Shown: one piece after another, positions 21,301 through 52,503 of the stretch | Layout: every line of letters begins with the position of its first letter | Numbering within the stretch: position 1 is the stretch's first letter | Assembly (NCBI GenBank): GCA_029706075.1 | Contig: JAINUG010000020.1 | Location: 6,601,860 to 6,665,859 of the forward strand | Origin: Aldrovandia affinis | Lineage: Eukaryota > Chordata > Actinopteri > Notacanthiformes > Halosauridae | Length of the DNA: 64,000 bases | Reading direction: 5' to 3' | Made by a program: the position numbers and the translations under genes | The notes under the pieces: model-generated | The model's database searches: none | What the model was told of the DNA's origin: nothing | Seen by the model: the letters and a program-made list of their open reading frames with translations, nothing else

Positions 21301-24040
21301 TTATCTACGCCCGTCGAACCGATTGTTGACCCACTGCTCCCCCGGGAGCAGGCTGGGTTCCGACGCGGGGAGATCGACCGTAGACCAAGTCACTTTGTTG
21401 ACCCAAGACATCGAGGACAGCTTCTCGCCCAAAAAGAAGGCTGGAGCCGTTTTTGTCGATCTGACGGCTGCCTACGATACCGTATGGCATCGCGGCCTCA
21501 CCTGCAAGCTGCTCCGCCTGCTGCCAGACAGGCACATGGTCAGAATGATCATGGAGCTTGTCCGAAATCGCAGCTTCACCACCTCACCACCGGTAGCGGA
21601 CAGCGAAGTAGGTTACGACGCCTCAAGAACGGCGTCCCCAGGATCGGTCCTGGCCCCCTCCTCTATAACATCTACACCTATGACTTGCCTGACACAGTCT
21701 CGGAAGTATGCCTACGCAGATGACCTCGCGTTGGTGTACTCTGCTGAGACTGGCAGTCATTGAGGGGACATTAGGCCAGGATATGAAGACACTAGTGGCA
21801 TACCTCCAGAAATGGAGATTGAAGCTCAGCGAGGCAAAGACGGTGTCGGCAGCCTTCCATCTTTACAACAAGGAGAACAAACGTGAGCCCGAGTAAATAT
21901 CGGCGGAATACCCCTGCCATGTTGCGCTGAGCCAACGTGCCTCGGCGTGACACTGGACAGGTCGCTCACGTTTCGCCGACACCTCGCGTCACTGCGCAAG
22001 AAGCTAACATCTCGCGTGGCATTGATGAGGCGACTAGTCGGGTCAGGCTGGGGCGCGGGGCAAGAACACTGCGCACGGCTGCCCTGGCCCTTGTCTACTC
22101 GACTAGTGAGTACTGCGCGCCAGTATGGTGTCGCAGTGCTCACACCCGCCTCATCGATACGCCTATCAATGAAGCATTGCGCATTGTGACAGGATGCCTG
22201 CGTCCCACTCCTGTGGACAACCTCTCCATCCTTGCAGGCATCCAGCCCGCTGGGCTTCGCCGTGCTTGGAGCCATAGCACGTCTCGCATGCCGGGCCATG
22301 GAGCCAAACCATCTGCTTCATGAAAGGCTCACTCTAACAGCTGAGCCTCCCGGCGCCTCAAGTCGAGACACCCATTTGTGCCTGCCGCACACGGGAACTC
22401 CTGCAGCAATGCAGCGACCTTAATATCAGTGCGGCACGGTGGGTGGATTACACCTGGAGCACGGAGTGGGAGAAAAACACCTCTAGACTCCGTGACTTCA
22501 TCCCAGACGCCGGTCCTCCCCCATCGGGGTGGACCTGCCCCGACTGGCGTGGTGAGGCTTAACCGCCTCCGGACTGGCGTCGGGCATTTCTGCTCATCGA
22601 TGCACAGATGGGGCTTGGCCTCCTGCGTGGCCTGCGAGTGTGGCGCAGAGGAACAAACCGCAGACCATGTCATCCTGGATTGCCCGATTTATCGGGCACC
22701 CAATGGGATCCATGGTCTGTCGGTTTTGGATGACGACACGGTGACATGGCTGCTGGAGGTGTGCCCGAAATATAGCCTGGGTGAACCCCCCCTAGGCTTG
22801 AGGTGGTAAAAGGATAGCCCCTCGGCCCCGAGCCTAGGGGAGCAGGAAAAGAATATACCCAAACGACGAAGAAGAAGACTGGAAAAGGCAACCGATTTAC
22901 GACTCACTCACGATGCTGTTTGATTGTTCCAGATGGTTGTTTTTTTGTGTGTACATATTCCCATTGCTTGGTGAGATACAGCCAGTTGGTTTTCCAAAGG
23001 CATGAGCCACCTTAGCCAAAATGAATGAGAGCGGATGGGGTTTCCACTCAGTGTACTCCAAAAAGCATGAAAACATCCCTCAAACAAACTCCCAACACAA
23101 CCCGTACAGCAACGTAGTTCTTCTGCCTTAATATTGCACTTCTGATTGAATGAGAGTCTGTTGGTCAACCATTACAGAGTCCAACCCCTTGGACGACATC
23201 TTTATCGATCTCCCCGGCTTGTCTGTCTACGGTTCCCATGGTGACCAGGCCGCCACCGAAGAGGTCGTGGCTAGTCTGGTCAGCTTGACCAGCAGTGTAA
23301 GGTGAGGGCTGCGGCATCGCAATACGACCCCACTACGACCCCACTACGACCGCAATATGACCACACTACGAACACATCACCACCGCACTGTGACCACACT
23401 GTAACCTGCAACCTGCACTGCACTGCGATCTCATACCAGATCTCCAAATTCTTTCATCCTTAAACACCAGTAAAATTCCTGCCGATTACTGACATTTTAA
23501 AGAGAAACATGCAGCATCACCAATATTCATAACAATTATTTAATGTAACTATACATTTTGATTAGCAGCACAATTTTCTGCAAATTCTCAGGGATCTGCA
23601 GGAGTGTTTCCAAACCACAGTTATTACGCTCCGTGAACATATTTATGTGCCTGCTACATAATGTGTTTTTCAAAATCATAATGCGTTTTTACATAAAAAC
23701 TTTTTTTTGTTGCGGCTGTGATGGGACATCCGTCCTTCATCTCCCAAAACCGTGACGATGGGACACCCTCTTCCCCTGCAGAATGGTGGAGCCGCCCCTC
23801 CCTACAGCACGGAGTGGCATGCCGAGGCCGGGGCTGCGTAATTTGGCCCCCCGCGCAGGGGCCATGACGGTGACGCAGGTGGGCCGCATGCAGCGAGACT
23901 GGGCTCACGCCGATCACCGGCTCCTCGCACGTAACCGCAGGCAACGCCAGAACGCTGCCCGGGACCGGTTGCCACGCCGTGTGGGCCACACCCACAGGCC
24001 CATCCTGCACCAGCCGGGCCTGCGCGCCTGCAACCACTGA
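18365..24040 (+). CDS. TP53INP-family protein (tumor protein p53-inducible nuclear protein-like), three coding exons
   Basis: Exons are 18365-18488, 23178-23301 and 23782-24040, with GT/AG junctions and matching phases, giving 168 aa. The start MFQRISRLLFGEVED sits in a good context (CGCCATGT) and is the family's N-terminus. Residues about 31-40, EEEGWLLVSI, form an acidic LC3-interacting motif (W-x-x-V). Exon 2 (ESNPLDDIFIDLPGLSVYGS) matches the conserved LIEHPSMSVY region. Exon 3 ends in the basic block LLARNRRQRQNAARD...LHQPGLRACNH, matching the family's nuclear/ribosomal-targeting tail. Family members act as stress-induced nuclear cofactors and, through LC3/GABARAP binding, in autophagy. 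At 168 aa it is shorter than TP53INP1 and TP53INP2 (about 220-240 aa), so it may be a fish-specific paralogue. The basic tail ends NH rather than the usual YNY. Intron 1 (4.7 kb) holds two LINE remnants. Neighbour: a CYLD-like gene 4.3 kb downstream, same strand. Confidence 0.85.
19200..19560 (+). mobile_element. L2-like LINE 3' end fragment
   Basis: The plus strand reads SSSLPWSLRWWNDLPHSVRT and LPIFRKRLKTHLFRLF (about 19290-19410), the C-terminus typical of L2/CR1-type LINE ORF2. It is followed by GTAAGTTGCTTTAGATAAAA and GCATCTGCCAAAAAGC, the L2/V-SINE tail. It is 5'-truncated and lies in intron 1 of the TP53INP-like gene. Confidence 0.65.
19640..22890 (+). mobile_element. Non-LTR retrotransposon (I/Jockey-like), degenerate
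   Basis: Plus-strand APE endonuclease and RT can be followed through several frames: ILQLNTEGLTTSKISVIEKL (19820), LLQETHCVSADKL (19900), then the RT core. The core includes SYRPISLLCIPFKILERL (21255-21310), REQAGFRRG (21355), AGAVFVDLTAAYDTVWHRG (21440-21495) and YAYADDLALVYS (21710-21745, carrying the F/YADD catalytic motif). The C-terminal part has EYCAPVWCRSAHTRLIDTP (22110-22165) and a CECGAEEQTADHVILDCP zinc-like end (22630-22690). It ends near a GAAGAAGAAG tail. Stops and frame changes are common, so it is inactive. The clade assignment is tentative. It lies in intron 1 of the TP53INP-like gene, in the same orientation. Confidence 0.75.
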
Positions 24041-24109
24041 GGGAGCCAGGAGGGGGTTCACACCCAGCCAGGGCATTATCACCTCCACCCCACATGCAAA
24101 ACCTCTCTA

Positions 24110-24128
24110 CACACATACACACCGCCCC

Positions 24129-24164
<36 letters not shown>

Positions 24165-24270
24165 TCCCCTCCCTGCTACACACACACACACACACCGCCC
24201 CCTCTATACAAACACACACACCGCTCCCCCTCTACAAATATACACGCACACCCCCCCCTCTACACACCCT
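24110..24270 (+). repeat. CA-rich microsatellite
   Basis: (CA)n and CACACC/CCCCTCTACA units just downstream of the TP53INP-like stop codon, probably inside its 3' UTR. Confidence 0.85.
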
Positions 24271-24394
24271 TACCCCCTCACACCTCATGACTGTCAGCCA
24301 ATTGTTGCTATTGTAGCGGATGAGCTCTGGTACGTGAGCGTCCGCTACAGGAAGTGACGTGGATAAGACTGTGATTAGTTCCCAGAGTTAGGGA

Positions 24395-24480
24395 CTGGAG
24401 TCTTTAGCTCAGCGAGCTAAATCGCTCTCTTGTCGCATCGAGATCCCTTGGTTTGAAACTCACTGCAGGCAGAAGCAACT
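24395..24480 (+). repeat. tRNA-like sequence, probable SINE head or tRNA pseudogene
   Basis: TCTTTAGCTCAGCGAGCTAA resembles a tRNA A box (TAGCTCAGCG). About 40 bp further, CCTTGGTTTGAAACTCACTG resembles a B box (GGTTYGAAAYTC). The acceptor stem does not close well and a bulky segment separates the boxes, so a working tRNA is unlikely. A second B-box-like phrase with GGTCTGGCGCAGTTGG lies at 50848-50875. Confidence 0.35.
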
Positions 24481-24749
24481 CCATTACACTATTATTGCGT
24501 TGATGAAACCTCTCTCAGCTAATGAGCTCCAGGCAAGAAAGCAGTAAAAAAGGGGATGGTTTGGTAAAAGGGGATGGTTTTGTAAAAGGTTTGCTTATTG
24601 TCAGAAGAGAGTATAAGGACAGGCTCTCCTGGATGGCATCCACCACTTTTCAAATGGGCCAGAGCCAGAGGGCCACAGGGCCAGCACAGGCACAAGAGGT
24701 AAAGCCCTCTTATCTCATATATGCAAAACTATTTTCTGTGTTAGCAGAC

Positions 24750-24755
24750 AATAAA
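24750..24755 (+). terminator. Candidate polyadenylation signal of the TP53INP-like gene
   Basis: AATAAA about 710 bp after the stop codon. A second AATAAA lies near 24797. No transcript evidence; chosen by position only. Confidence 0.3.
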
Positions 24756-24799
24756 GTATTGTCTCATCTACAATAGACAAATACAATCGAACGCAATAA

Positions 24800-27590
24800 A
24801 AACCCATTTATCTCATATCGTGCCGGGGGAAGAGAGTGAGAAATGGCCTCCCTTTTTAGTTATGAAAATGTAGCGCAGCTCAGTGTCGTTGTAAAGACTA
24901 CGATGGCTTGACCTCAAAGGTCAGGGCAGTCCAGAACCCCTTCCCCGTTCATCTGGCCTCTAGAGAAGGGGCGCAGGTTTGATGATTTGATGACTCCATT
25001 GTGAGCGCAGGAATGAGGTCAGCTGGCTTTTAGGGCCGCAGTGAAGCCTGCAGCAGCTGAGCTCACCGCACTGAAGTGGAACAGGTGAAACACACCTGCC
25101 ACGCTTTGCATTTCTCTCCCTATCAGCCTATCAGCACCTGCTCTTCACCTGAAATTTGGGGCTGTCACAGGACCCACTTCCCCCAGGCCTCCACAGATGT
25201 TCCCTCACACTATTGGCTGATCTCAGTCACCGTTGTCAAATCAAGACATTTGCCTCAGGTTCTCTGTGGAAGGCGCATGACCAAACCTCTTCTCCCCCAT
25301 CCCCCACCTCCCCTCTCTATCTTTCACAACAACTCCATCTGAATATCTACTCATATTTAATCATAAAAAGGAAAAAAAGATGAACTATGGTGCTGAAGTA
25401 TGTGAATGTATACTAAATGATGTATTACGTATGGTATATGGGTGTAAATGTACATACTGTTTTACATTTTTTTGTGAGTCAAAAGTTTTAGCAGTGGCCA
25501 TTTTTTTATCCTTCTGTACAATGAGGGGTCTGTGTGTTTGTGTGTTGGAAGAACATACTGAAATGAATATAGACAAGAAACATTCAGGCAATTAAAAAAA
25601 AAGATCTAGTGATTCCTCTTCCTGTTATTTTCCTTCCCAAACTCTCCTCCTGATTGTTTGGGATAAACGTTTTTTTTTCTCAATTTAGATCCAGTTTCAA
25701 GAAACTCACAACGGTTCAACCCTTTCTCTCTGCTGAGGCTGCAGACTCAAAAACAGTGCACTGCTTTATAAGGAAGTCTACTTACTCCACTTTCCAGGAA
25801 CTATCCTGAGGGGGAGCCCCTAGTTGCAAGACGTTTTTTTACCACTAGCTAGTTTTACAAAATTGCAGCCTCCAGGGGTGAAAGGTGACAGACTGAACAC
25901 GGAGTGAGAGGGGGGGTCGTTTTATTGAGAATATTTATTTGACTTAATTTTCATGTAAAATCATTTGTTCTGCCGTTAGACTGTTAGAAAAATCACAAAC
26001 TCGCATTTTCCCAATCTTGTTACTGGAAATTATAGTCAATGATTATGTAGTTTAAAAATAAACGTTATCAGCTATAAGTTAAAATGATACATCTGGTTCT
26101 TTTAGAAATACTGACCTTTAGATGTACTGTGTATAGTGGGAAAAGGAATATGGCATGTGGCGCCCTCTATGGGTGAAGATAAGTGTAGGCAGTGATATGA
26201 GAGTCAGGGAGTCACAAACTTCGAGGGGGGGGGCGTATTTTGAAAACATTAGGGGGAAAAATGTTTGTACCTTTTACATTGTTACGATAAAATGTTTTAC
26301 TTAGAATGTATGTATATAAGTTTGTTTTTTGATTGGGGCTGTTGAATTGAGGATTTATATAATCAATTTCTGCCTTGAAAACATGGCAGCTTAACAAAGA
26401 GAACGCAGTAAATGTGAACGGACTGAAAAACAAGGGAGTGATATTTATGCCCTCTCCCGATTACAAATAAAAACTGACTCTCAAGTGTTCTGTGTCCAAC
26501 CAGTTTGTCTGGTATGTGTTTATTTTTTTACCTGCCTTATGTGGTTGCACGTGGGTTTTGCTATGTACATTTTTTGACGGCAGTCCCTCTGTTCTGAAAT
26601 GCAGATACCAGACAACAACAATAAACAAAAAAATCTATAAACACTCAGGATGAATCCGTCTGCTTGTTTGAATCCTTCAAACCTCTGTGTTTGGATCCAA
26701 TGACTCAATTTTCAATTGCATTCTCTCTGCAATTCATCAATGTTGGGCACTAAAGATGGACAGATTGTGAAGTTTCTACAAAACTCCGACCGTATCCGAC
26801 CGTTTGTCATGGATACTAAGATGTCAGTTCCACATCAAATATATACCCCATTGACATTTACTGTCTACTTTGCCTCAAAATTGAATTAGATTGTTAGATT
26901 GTGGAATTGTTAGATTACGTCTGGCTGTGCTTTCAAGGGCTCAACTTCATCAATACAAACAGGACTTGATCCAGTCACAAGAACAGTCACCCATGATTTC
27001 CTAGTATCATTTTAAACTGCAGTTGTGTTATATAATCCACTCCGTTTATGAATGTCCGTCTCTAATGTGCTACACCACTACGGGAAATAAAGTTAGGCAG
27101 TTTTCACAGAGTGAATAACGATGTACCGTGTACAATCAAACGAGAACGATAGTTAAAAAATTGTCGACATAGTCATTCGGTGCACATTGTAAAGCTACTT
27201 CGTTTGATGTTGGAAATGTCGCCTTTTTATAATAATGCATATATTATATAATAATACAAATGCGACACTTCCTGCATCATCGAAATAATATACATGTTAT
27301 TGTAGTCTACATTATTTTGATTATGTCCGTGCATAGCCCAATATATCGAATAGGTGGAACGAGAAACGCAACTAAATTATATATTTAGTATATACACCCA
27401 GGACATTTATCAGCCTGGCTTATCTGGAAAATGTGTCCGCGTATTTAAAAAGGGGAAAGGGCATGTGATTAATTGATCTCGGAGGATTAAAAAAAAAAAA
27501 TGTTTTGCTTTTGTAAACATCCCACGCACTCTGAGCAACCCAACAACCTTGTAGTCGTGGCTTCTGAGTACAGTCACTGACGGGTCATAT
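24800..27590. other. Intergenic stretch between the TP53INP-like and CYLD-like genes
   Basis: AT-rich with short open frames only. I see no recognisable transposon ORF or RNA gene. It contains a G run at 26225-26233 and an A run at 27488-27499. Confidence 0.35.
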
Positions 27591-27599
27591 TACTCAGCT

Positions 27600-27708
27600 C
27601 CAGCTTCCTTAAACGCCACAGCGCTCAGGTAAACTTGACCAGTCAGACATAATGCCCGATAACCACAAGTAGCTGCTGGCAAAACAACGAGGCTCCAAAC
27701 ACCAAACG
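27600..27708 (+). other. Candidate 5' non-coding exon of the CYLD-like gene
   Basis: A GC-richer stretch ends in CACCAAACG followed by a strong donor, GTAAGTA, at 27709. The first coding exon opens 680 bp downstream, directly after an acceptor (CTGACAG at 28387), with only one base before its ATG, so an upstream non-coding exon is required. The left boundary is unknown. Confidence 0.4.
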
Positions 27709-28388
27709 GTAAGTACAACTGTTTATATGTATACGATGTACAATTGTCTACGTGTCATCTTTGGGGGCTTGTAACTTTGGTGCCAACATACGGAAATTGG
27801 CCAGCCGAATATTACTTTGATTTGGGTGAAGACATTTGAATGGGGAAAACGCGATTTTTGAAGCGACAAAACAATCACAAAATCAGTGGTATTTCAGTGG
27901 ATTTCGTCGCCATAACCGAATATCATTTTGTAATGCATTAAAACACGGAACGAGTGCTCCAAGTCCGGAATGAGGGTGCACGGATTATTTGGTTGTCTTT
28001 AGGATTCGTACTTACTAAATCCATGTTGAACGAATGCTTGTATGCTTGTATGCTTTCTCGGTATGTTTCGTGAACTGTGTACTCGGATAAAATCAATTTT
28101 TACTCCCAAGTAAAAAACTACAAAACGTTTAGTGGCGTGTACTAACTACCAAGATTCTTCTAGAATACGTTTTGTTTAGTTTTTCTCTTCAGTAAATGAC
28201 GTGATTGGGCGCTCGTATCAGATTAAGATGCTAGGGGGGGACTGTCTGCAACTGACCACACTGGTTTCGAAGAGTATCAGTCGAGCTGAAAAGTTTTGCA
28301 TGTCACATGCCAGTGTTTTCGCAGCTCACAGGACTGGTGGTGACATCACTGCTTGTGAGATAACGCGGAGAATCTTACCCCTGACAGG

Positions 28389-48867
<20,479 letters not shown>

Positions 48868-49720
48868 CCACAAGCTATGCCCGCTCTTTGACTTTGAGTA
48901 AGTGAGTGCCTCTGTTTTTATTTCAAATTCTTACACACCATGAGCTTAGTGGTCACCGAGATTAAAGTAAAATATTGGGTCTGAATCCTTAAAACGTAAG
49001 ACTTGCTAACCTGAGACGTGCTTCAATTTATAACTTAAAGTGAAGGTTAAAGCATCGAACCCCAGTCTGCCCCCCCTTGGCCCCTAGTGTCCCTGCAGAG
49101 ACAAAGCGTTCCCATAACAACACTGCTGTAACCTTGTGGCAACGTCACCACGTGGCTGCACCGTCACGTCTGTGTTTTGGGAACAGCCAGGCCTCTGCCA
49201 GCAGCCAAGGTCAGCCATTGCTCCGATTACACACTTCTTAGCGCCCATGAGCCGGGCGTAGCGCTTATTTGTTCGTTTGTTAGATTTTTTTAAACTTTAA
49301 ATCTGTACACTGTGGACTGTGTGTCTGTCCTTCATGAATGCGTGACTTTAGTTAAAACACCAACTCGAAACGGGACTATGTTAACGAAGGACGGCGTATT
49401 GTTAATGATAAAAACACGTGCACTCCATCCACGATGATGTGATTTTTTATTTCTGTTTTTTTTCTGTTTTTCACCCATTTCTATCAATGAAGGAGCACAG
49501 CTCTGCACAGCTTGTGGAATGAAGTGAAAGAGTTTTAAAATGAAGGGAAATTTGCTGTTTTCCCCCCCACCGCTTTTCATGGGAGTGATTACATTCTTCT
49601 GCTAATGTTTGTTTATCTGTGCGGTACATTGTTTGTCATTTGCTCAGGCCTGTGTAAGAGGTCTGTGTGCACAGGTGGGGACGGCCACTGCTTTTTCTGT
49701 TAATGAAAATTAAAAGCATC
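48868..49720 (+). other. Probable 3' UTR of the CYLD-like gene
   Basis: No coding signal. ATTAAA at about 49709 is a candidate polyadenylation signal. Boundaries are inferred from position only. Confidence 0.35.
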
Positions 49721-50044
49721 TACCCGTGTAAATTTGGTCATGTGGTATCTGCATCGGGTTGAATGTCTGAGTGTCGGAGCTGAGAGAAAACACAAACATT
49801 CATCTACTTCCTGGTCTCAGTGGTGCTGCCCGGCAGCAGTGGGAGTGGTCTGCAGTTTTTCTAGACCGCCTCTTCAAGAGCAGTCAGTAAAAACCTGTTG
49901 GTCAGATTGCCCGCTCTGCTGGTTTATTTATGCTTTATATTAATAAGTACAGATACAAACACATTGAAGACCATGTCCCGAGACAGAGATGATCGAGGGT
50001 GGGGAGAGCTGGCTCAGGTTAACACCTCAAACATGACAGAGAGA

Positions 50045-50628
50045 GACACACATACACACTCACACTCACACACTTACACACACACACATACACACATACA
50101 CACACTCACACAAACTCACACACACACACACACAAACTCACACACACACACACACACATACACACTCACACACACTTACACACACACACACTCACACAAA
50201 CTCACACACACACACACACACACACAAACTCACACACACACACATACACTTAAACACACACACACAAAGTCTCACACACACAAACACACACACACATACA
50301 CACACACACACACATACACACTTACACACACACACACTCACACAAACTCACACACACACATACACCCACACACACACTCACGCAAACTCTCACACACACA
50401 CTCACACATACTCCCACACACACACACACAAACTCTCACACACATGCACACACTCCCACACACAGATACTCCCACACTCCCACATACTCCCACACACACA
50501 CACACACACATTCCCACACACAGTCACACAAGCTCACGCATACACACACTCGCACACACTCCCACACACACATACTCACATTACACACACACACAAAACT
50601 CACACACACACTCACACAAACTCACACA

Positions 50629-50666
<38 letters not shown>
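50045..50666 (+). repeat. Large CA/CTCACA microsatellite (about 620 bp)
   Basis: (CA)n with regular CTCACA, CATACA and CCCACA interruptions. One frame is open throughout and encodes an artificial Thr/His/Ser polypeptide. It abuts the P4-ATPase-like exon at 50669 directly. Confidence 0.95.
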
Positions 50667-50667
<1 letters not shown>

Positions 50668-50668
50668 G

Positions 50669-51496
50669 AAATGGATGAACGTGCACATGGGAGACCTCAT
50701 CAAGCTGGAGAACAATCAGTTTGTGGCCGTAAGTAACACAGCCGGGATCCGTAGATACACCTACCACTCGACTACAGTCAGTGACACCGTTACACACCAC
50801 GGCAGACAGCCGAACACCGCCCCCGATCAGGGCTCTCAGCCAGGGGCGGTCTGGCGCAGTTGGGTTTCAAACCTGTACTACCTTTTGAAGAAGATGTTAA
50901 TGGAATGGAATGCTGCAAAATTGATCCAGGTTTTCATTACATGTCAGCCATAGCGTACCAGAGTGTAATTTTAGTGGAAGACACATGATTATGGGTTTGG
51001 TAATCAAAACGCCACCATCAAGGACAGGCTGGGTAATAATGCAGGTTGTTGGTGTTAGGGGGGATGGAATAGTGGTACAAATTTGTGGGGCAAGACCCCC
51101 AAAAAGGTTTTTCACTCTGTAACAGAAATCCCAAATGCTTCTCTTTGCCAAAACTTTGGCAAAGTATCAGTGTGGTGGAAAGATAACGAATGGGAAATTT
51201 GGGGCATTTACACTATTTGGGGAAATGTGTGGTATTTACACTATTTCGGAAATGTGGGCTATTTGTACTATTTTGGAAATTTGGGGTATTTACACTAATC
51301 TCCTTTTCTTGAGCCCTGGGGGATGTGACGTTTGAGAGAGCCCTAAAGTGTAAATATCACAGAAACTCAGCTCAGGTTGACTCAGAGGCCTGTGTGTCAC
51401 CTTCTTATCTTCCCCGCAGGCCGGCATTCTGCTCCTGTCCAGCAGTGAGCCCTACTATGCCCTACTGCGCTACATTGAGATGGCAGAGCAGGACAG
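50669..51496 (+). CDS. P4-ATPase (ATP8B-like phospholipid flippase), two exons, partial and possibly decaying
   Basis: Exon a (50669-50728, 20 codons) encodes KWMNVHMGDLIKLENNQFVA before GTAAGT. Exon b (51420-51496) encodes AGILLLSSSEPYYALLRYIE, MAEQD before GTAAGG. Together they match the actuator-domain entry of class 1 P4-ATPases (GD-I-KLENNQFV-AD-LLLLSSSEP-...-YIE-AE-DG), which flip aminophospholipids or phosphatidylcholine across membranes. Oddities: the dephosphorylation-loop region reads MAEQD followed by a split AG codon, where the family has TAELDG. One codon is inserted after SSSEP. The acceptor before exon a is AAG preceded by pure CA repeat with no pyrimidine tract. No further exons were found downstream in the window. 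Either a diverged paralogue or a pseudogene; the family assignment is firm. Confidence 0.65.
50840..50880 (+). repeat. tRNA-like B-box phrase, possible SINE fragment
   Basis: GGTCTGGCGCAGTTGGGTTT followed by CAAACCTGTACTACC resembles tRNA-derived SINE box sequences. It lies in the intron between the two ATPase-like exons. Confidence 0.25.
51180..51298 (+). repeat. Short tandem repeat of about 30 bp, four units
   Basis: Units like GGGAAATTTGGGGCATTTAC, ACTATTT recur with variation (GGAAATGTGTGGTATTTACA, GGAAATTTGGGGTATTTACA), in the intron before ATPase-like exon b. Confidence 0.75.
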
Positions 51497-51877
51497 GTAA
51501 GGGGCGAAGTGTAAGGACACACACACACACAAACATACACACACGCACACACACACACACCCCTTCTGTCTGTTCCTATGAATCACAGAGCTAAATTCCT
51601 TGCATTCTGGCTAAGACACAACAAGGCTGAGCTCAACGGTGCCAATGCCGTTATTCTTGTAAAACCAGTTTTCTTGCGTTCTCCGGTGTCGTCACGTTTT
51701 GATCACAGCAGGGTTGCAGTTGATAAACTCATCCGATGTACTGAAGCAGAGGTAATGGCAGTTTAGAGTGACATACAGAGTAATTATGATGATCTACCCA
51801 TCTGTCTGGTGTCACATGGACATGAACCTGCATTCCACATGCTCATCTGGTTTGCCTCATGATTGCCTCTTGTGGCT

Positions 51878-52230
51878 GAAGATGTGTACTGCAAGCCTCC
51901 TGAATTAAATTAAAAACACTTACACGTACTCCCACACACACACTCACACAAACTCACACACACATACACTCACACACACACCCATACGCACTCCCACACA
52001 CACATACTCACACACATACACTCACACACTCACTCACAAACACATACTCCCACACACACACTCACACAAACTCACACACACATACACTCACACACACACC
52101 CATACGCAATCCCAGACACACATACTCACACACATACACTCACACACTCACTCACAAACACATACTCCCACCCACACTCACACAAACACACACACACACG
52201 CACACACTCCCACACACACTCAAACACACA

Positions 52231-52267
<37 letters not shown>

Positions 52268-52503
52268 AAACTCTCACTCATACATACACTCCCACATACT
52301 CCCACACACACATACTCACACACCCACAAACTCCCACACACACTCACAAAAACTCCCACACACACATACTCACACACAGACACACATACACACACTCACT
52401 CTCACACACACATTCACTCTCTCACACACACACACACTCACGGACACAGTCACACAAGCTGTGTGAAGATGTGTACTGCAAGCCTCCGGAATTAAATCAA
52501 ATG
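51878..52503 (+). repeat. CA/CTCACA microsatellite bracketed by a 34-bp direct repeat
   Basis: GAAGATGTGTACTGCAAGCC, TCCTGAATTAAAT occurs at about 51880 and, with one difference, at about 52467. Between them CA-rich sequence shows a higher-order duplication: the CATACACTCACACACACACC and CATACGCA block appears twice about 130 bp apart. Confidence 0.85.

Noticed and set aside
24395-24480. Functional tRNA gene
   Set aside because: A- and B-box-like phrases are present, but a closed acceptor stem and normal arm spacing are not.
49898-50953. 351-codon Thr/His-rich open frame
   Set aside because: Translation of the CA microsatellite running into the ATPase-like exon; only the 20-codon exon at its end is supported.
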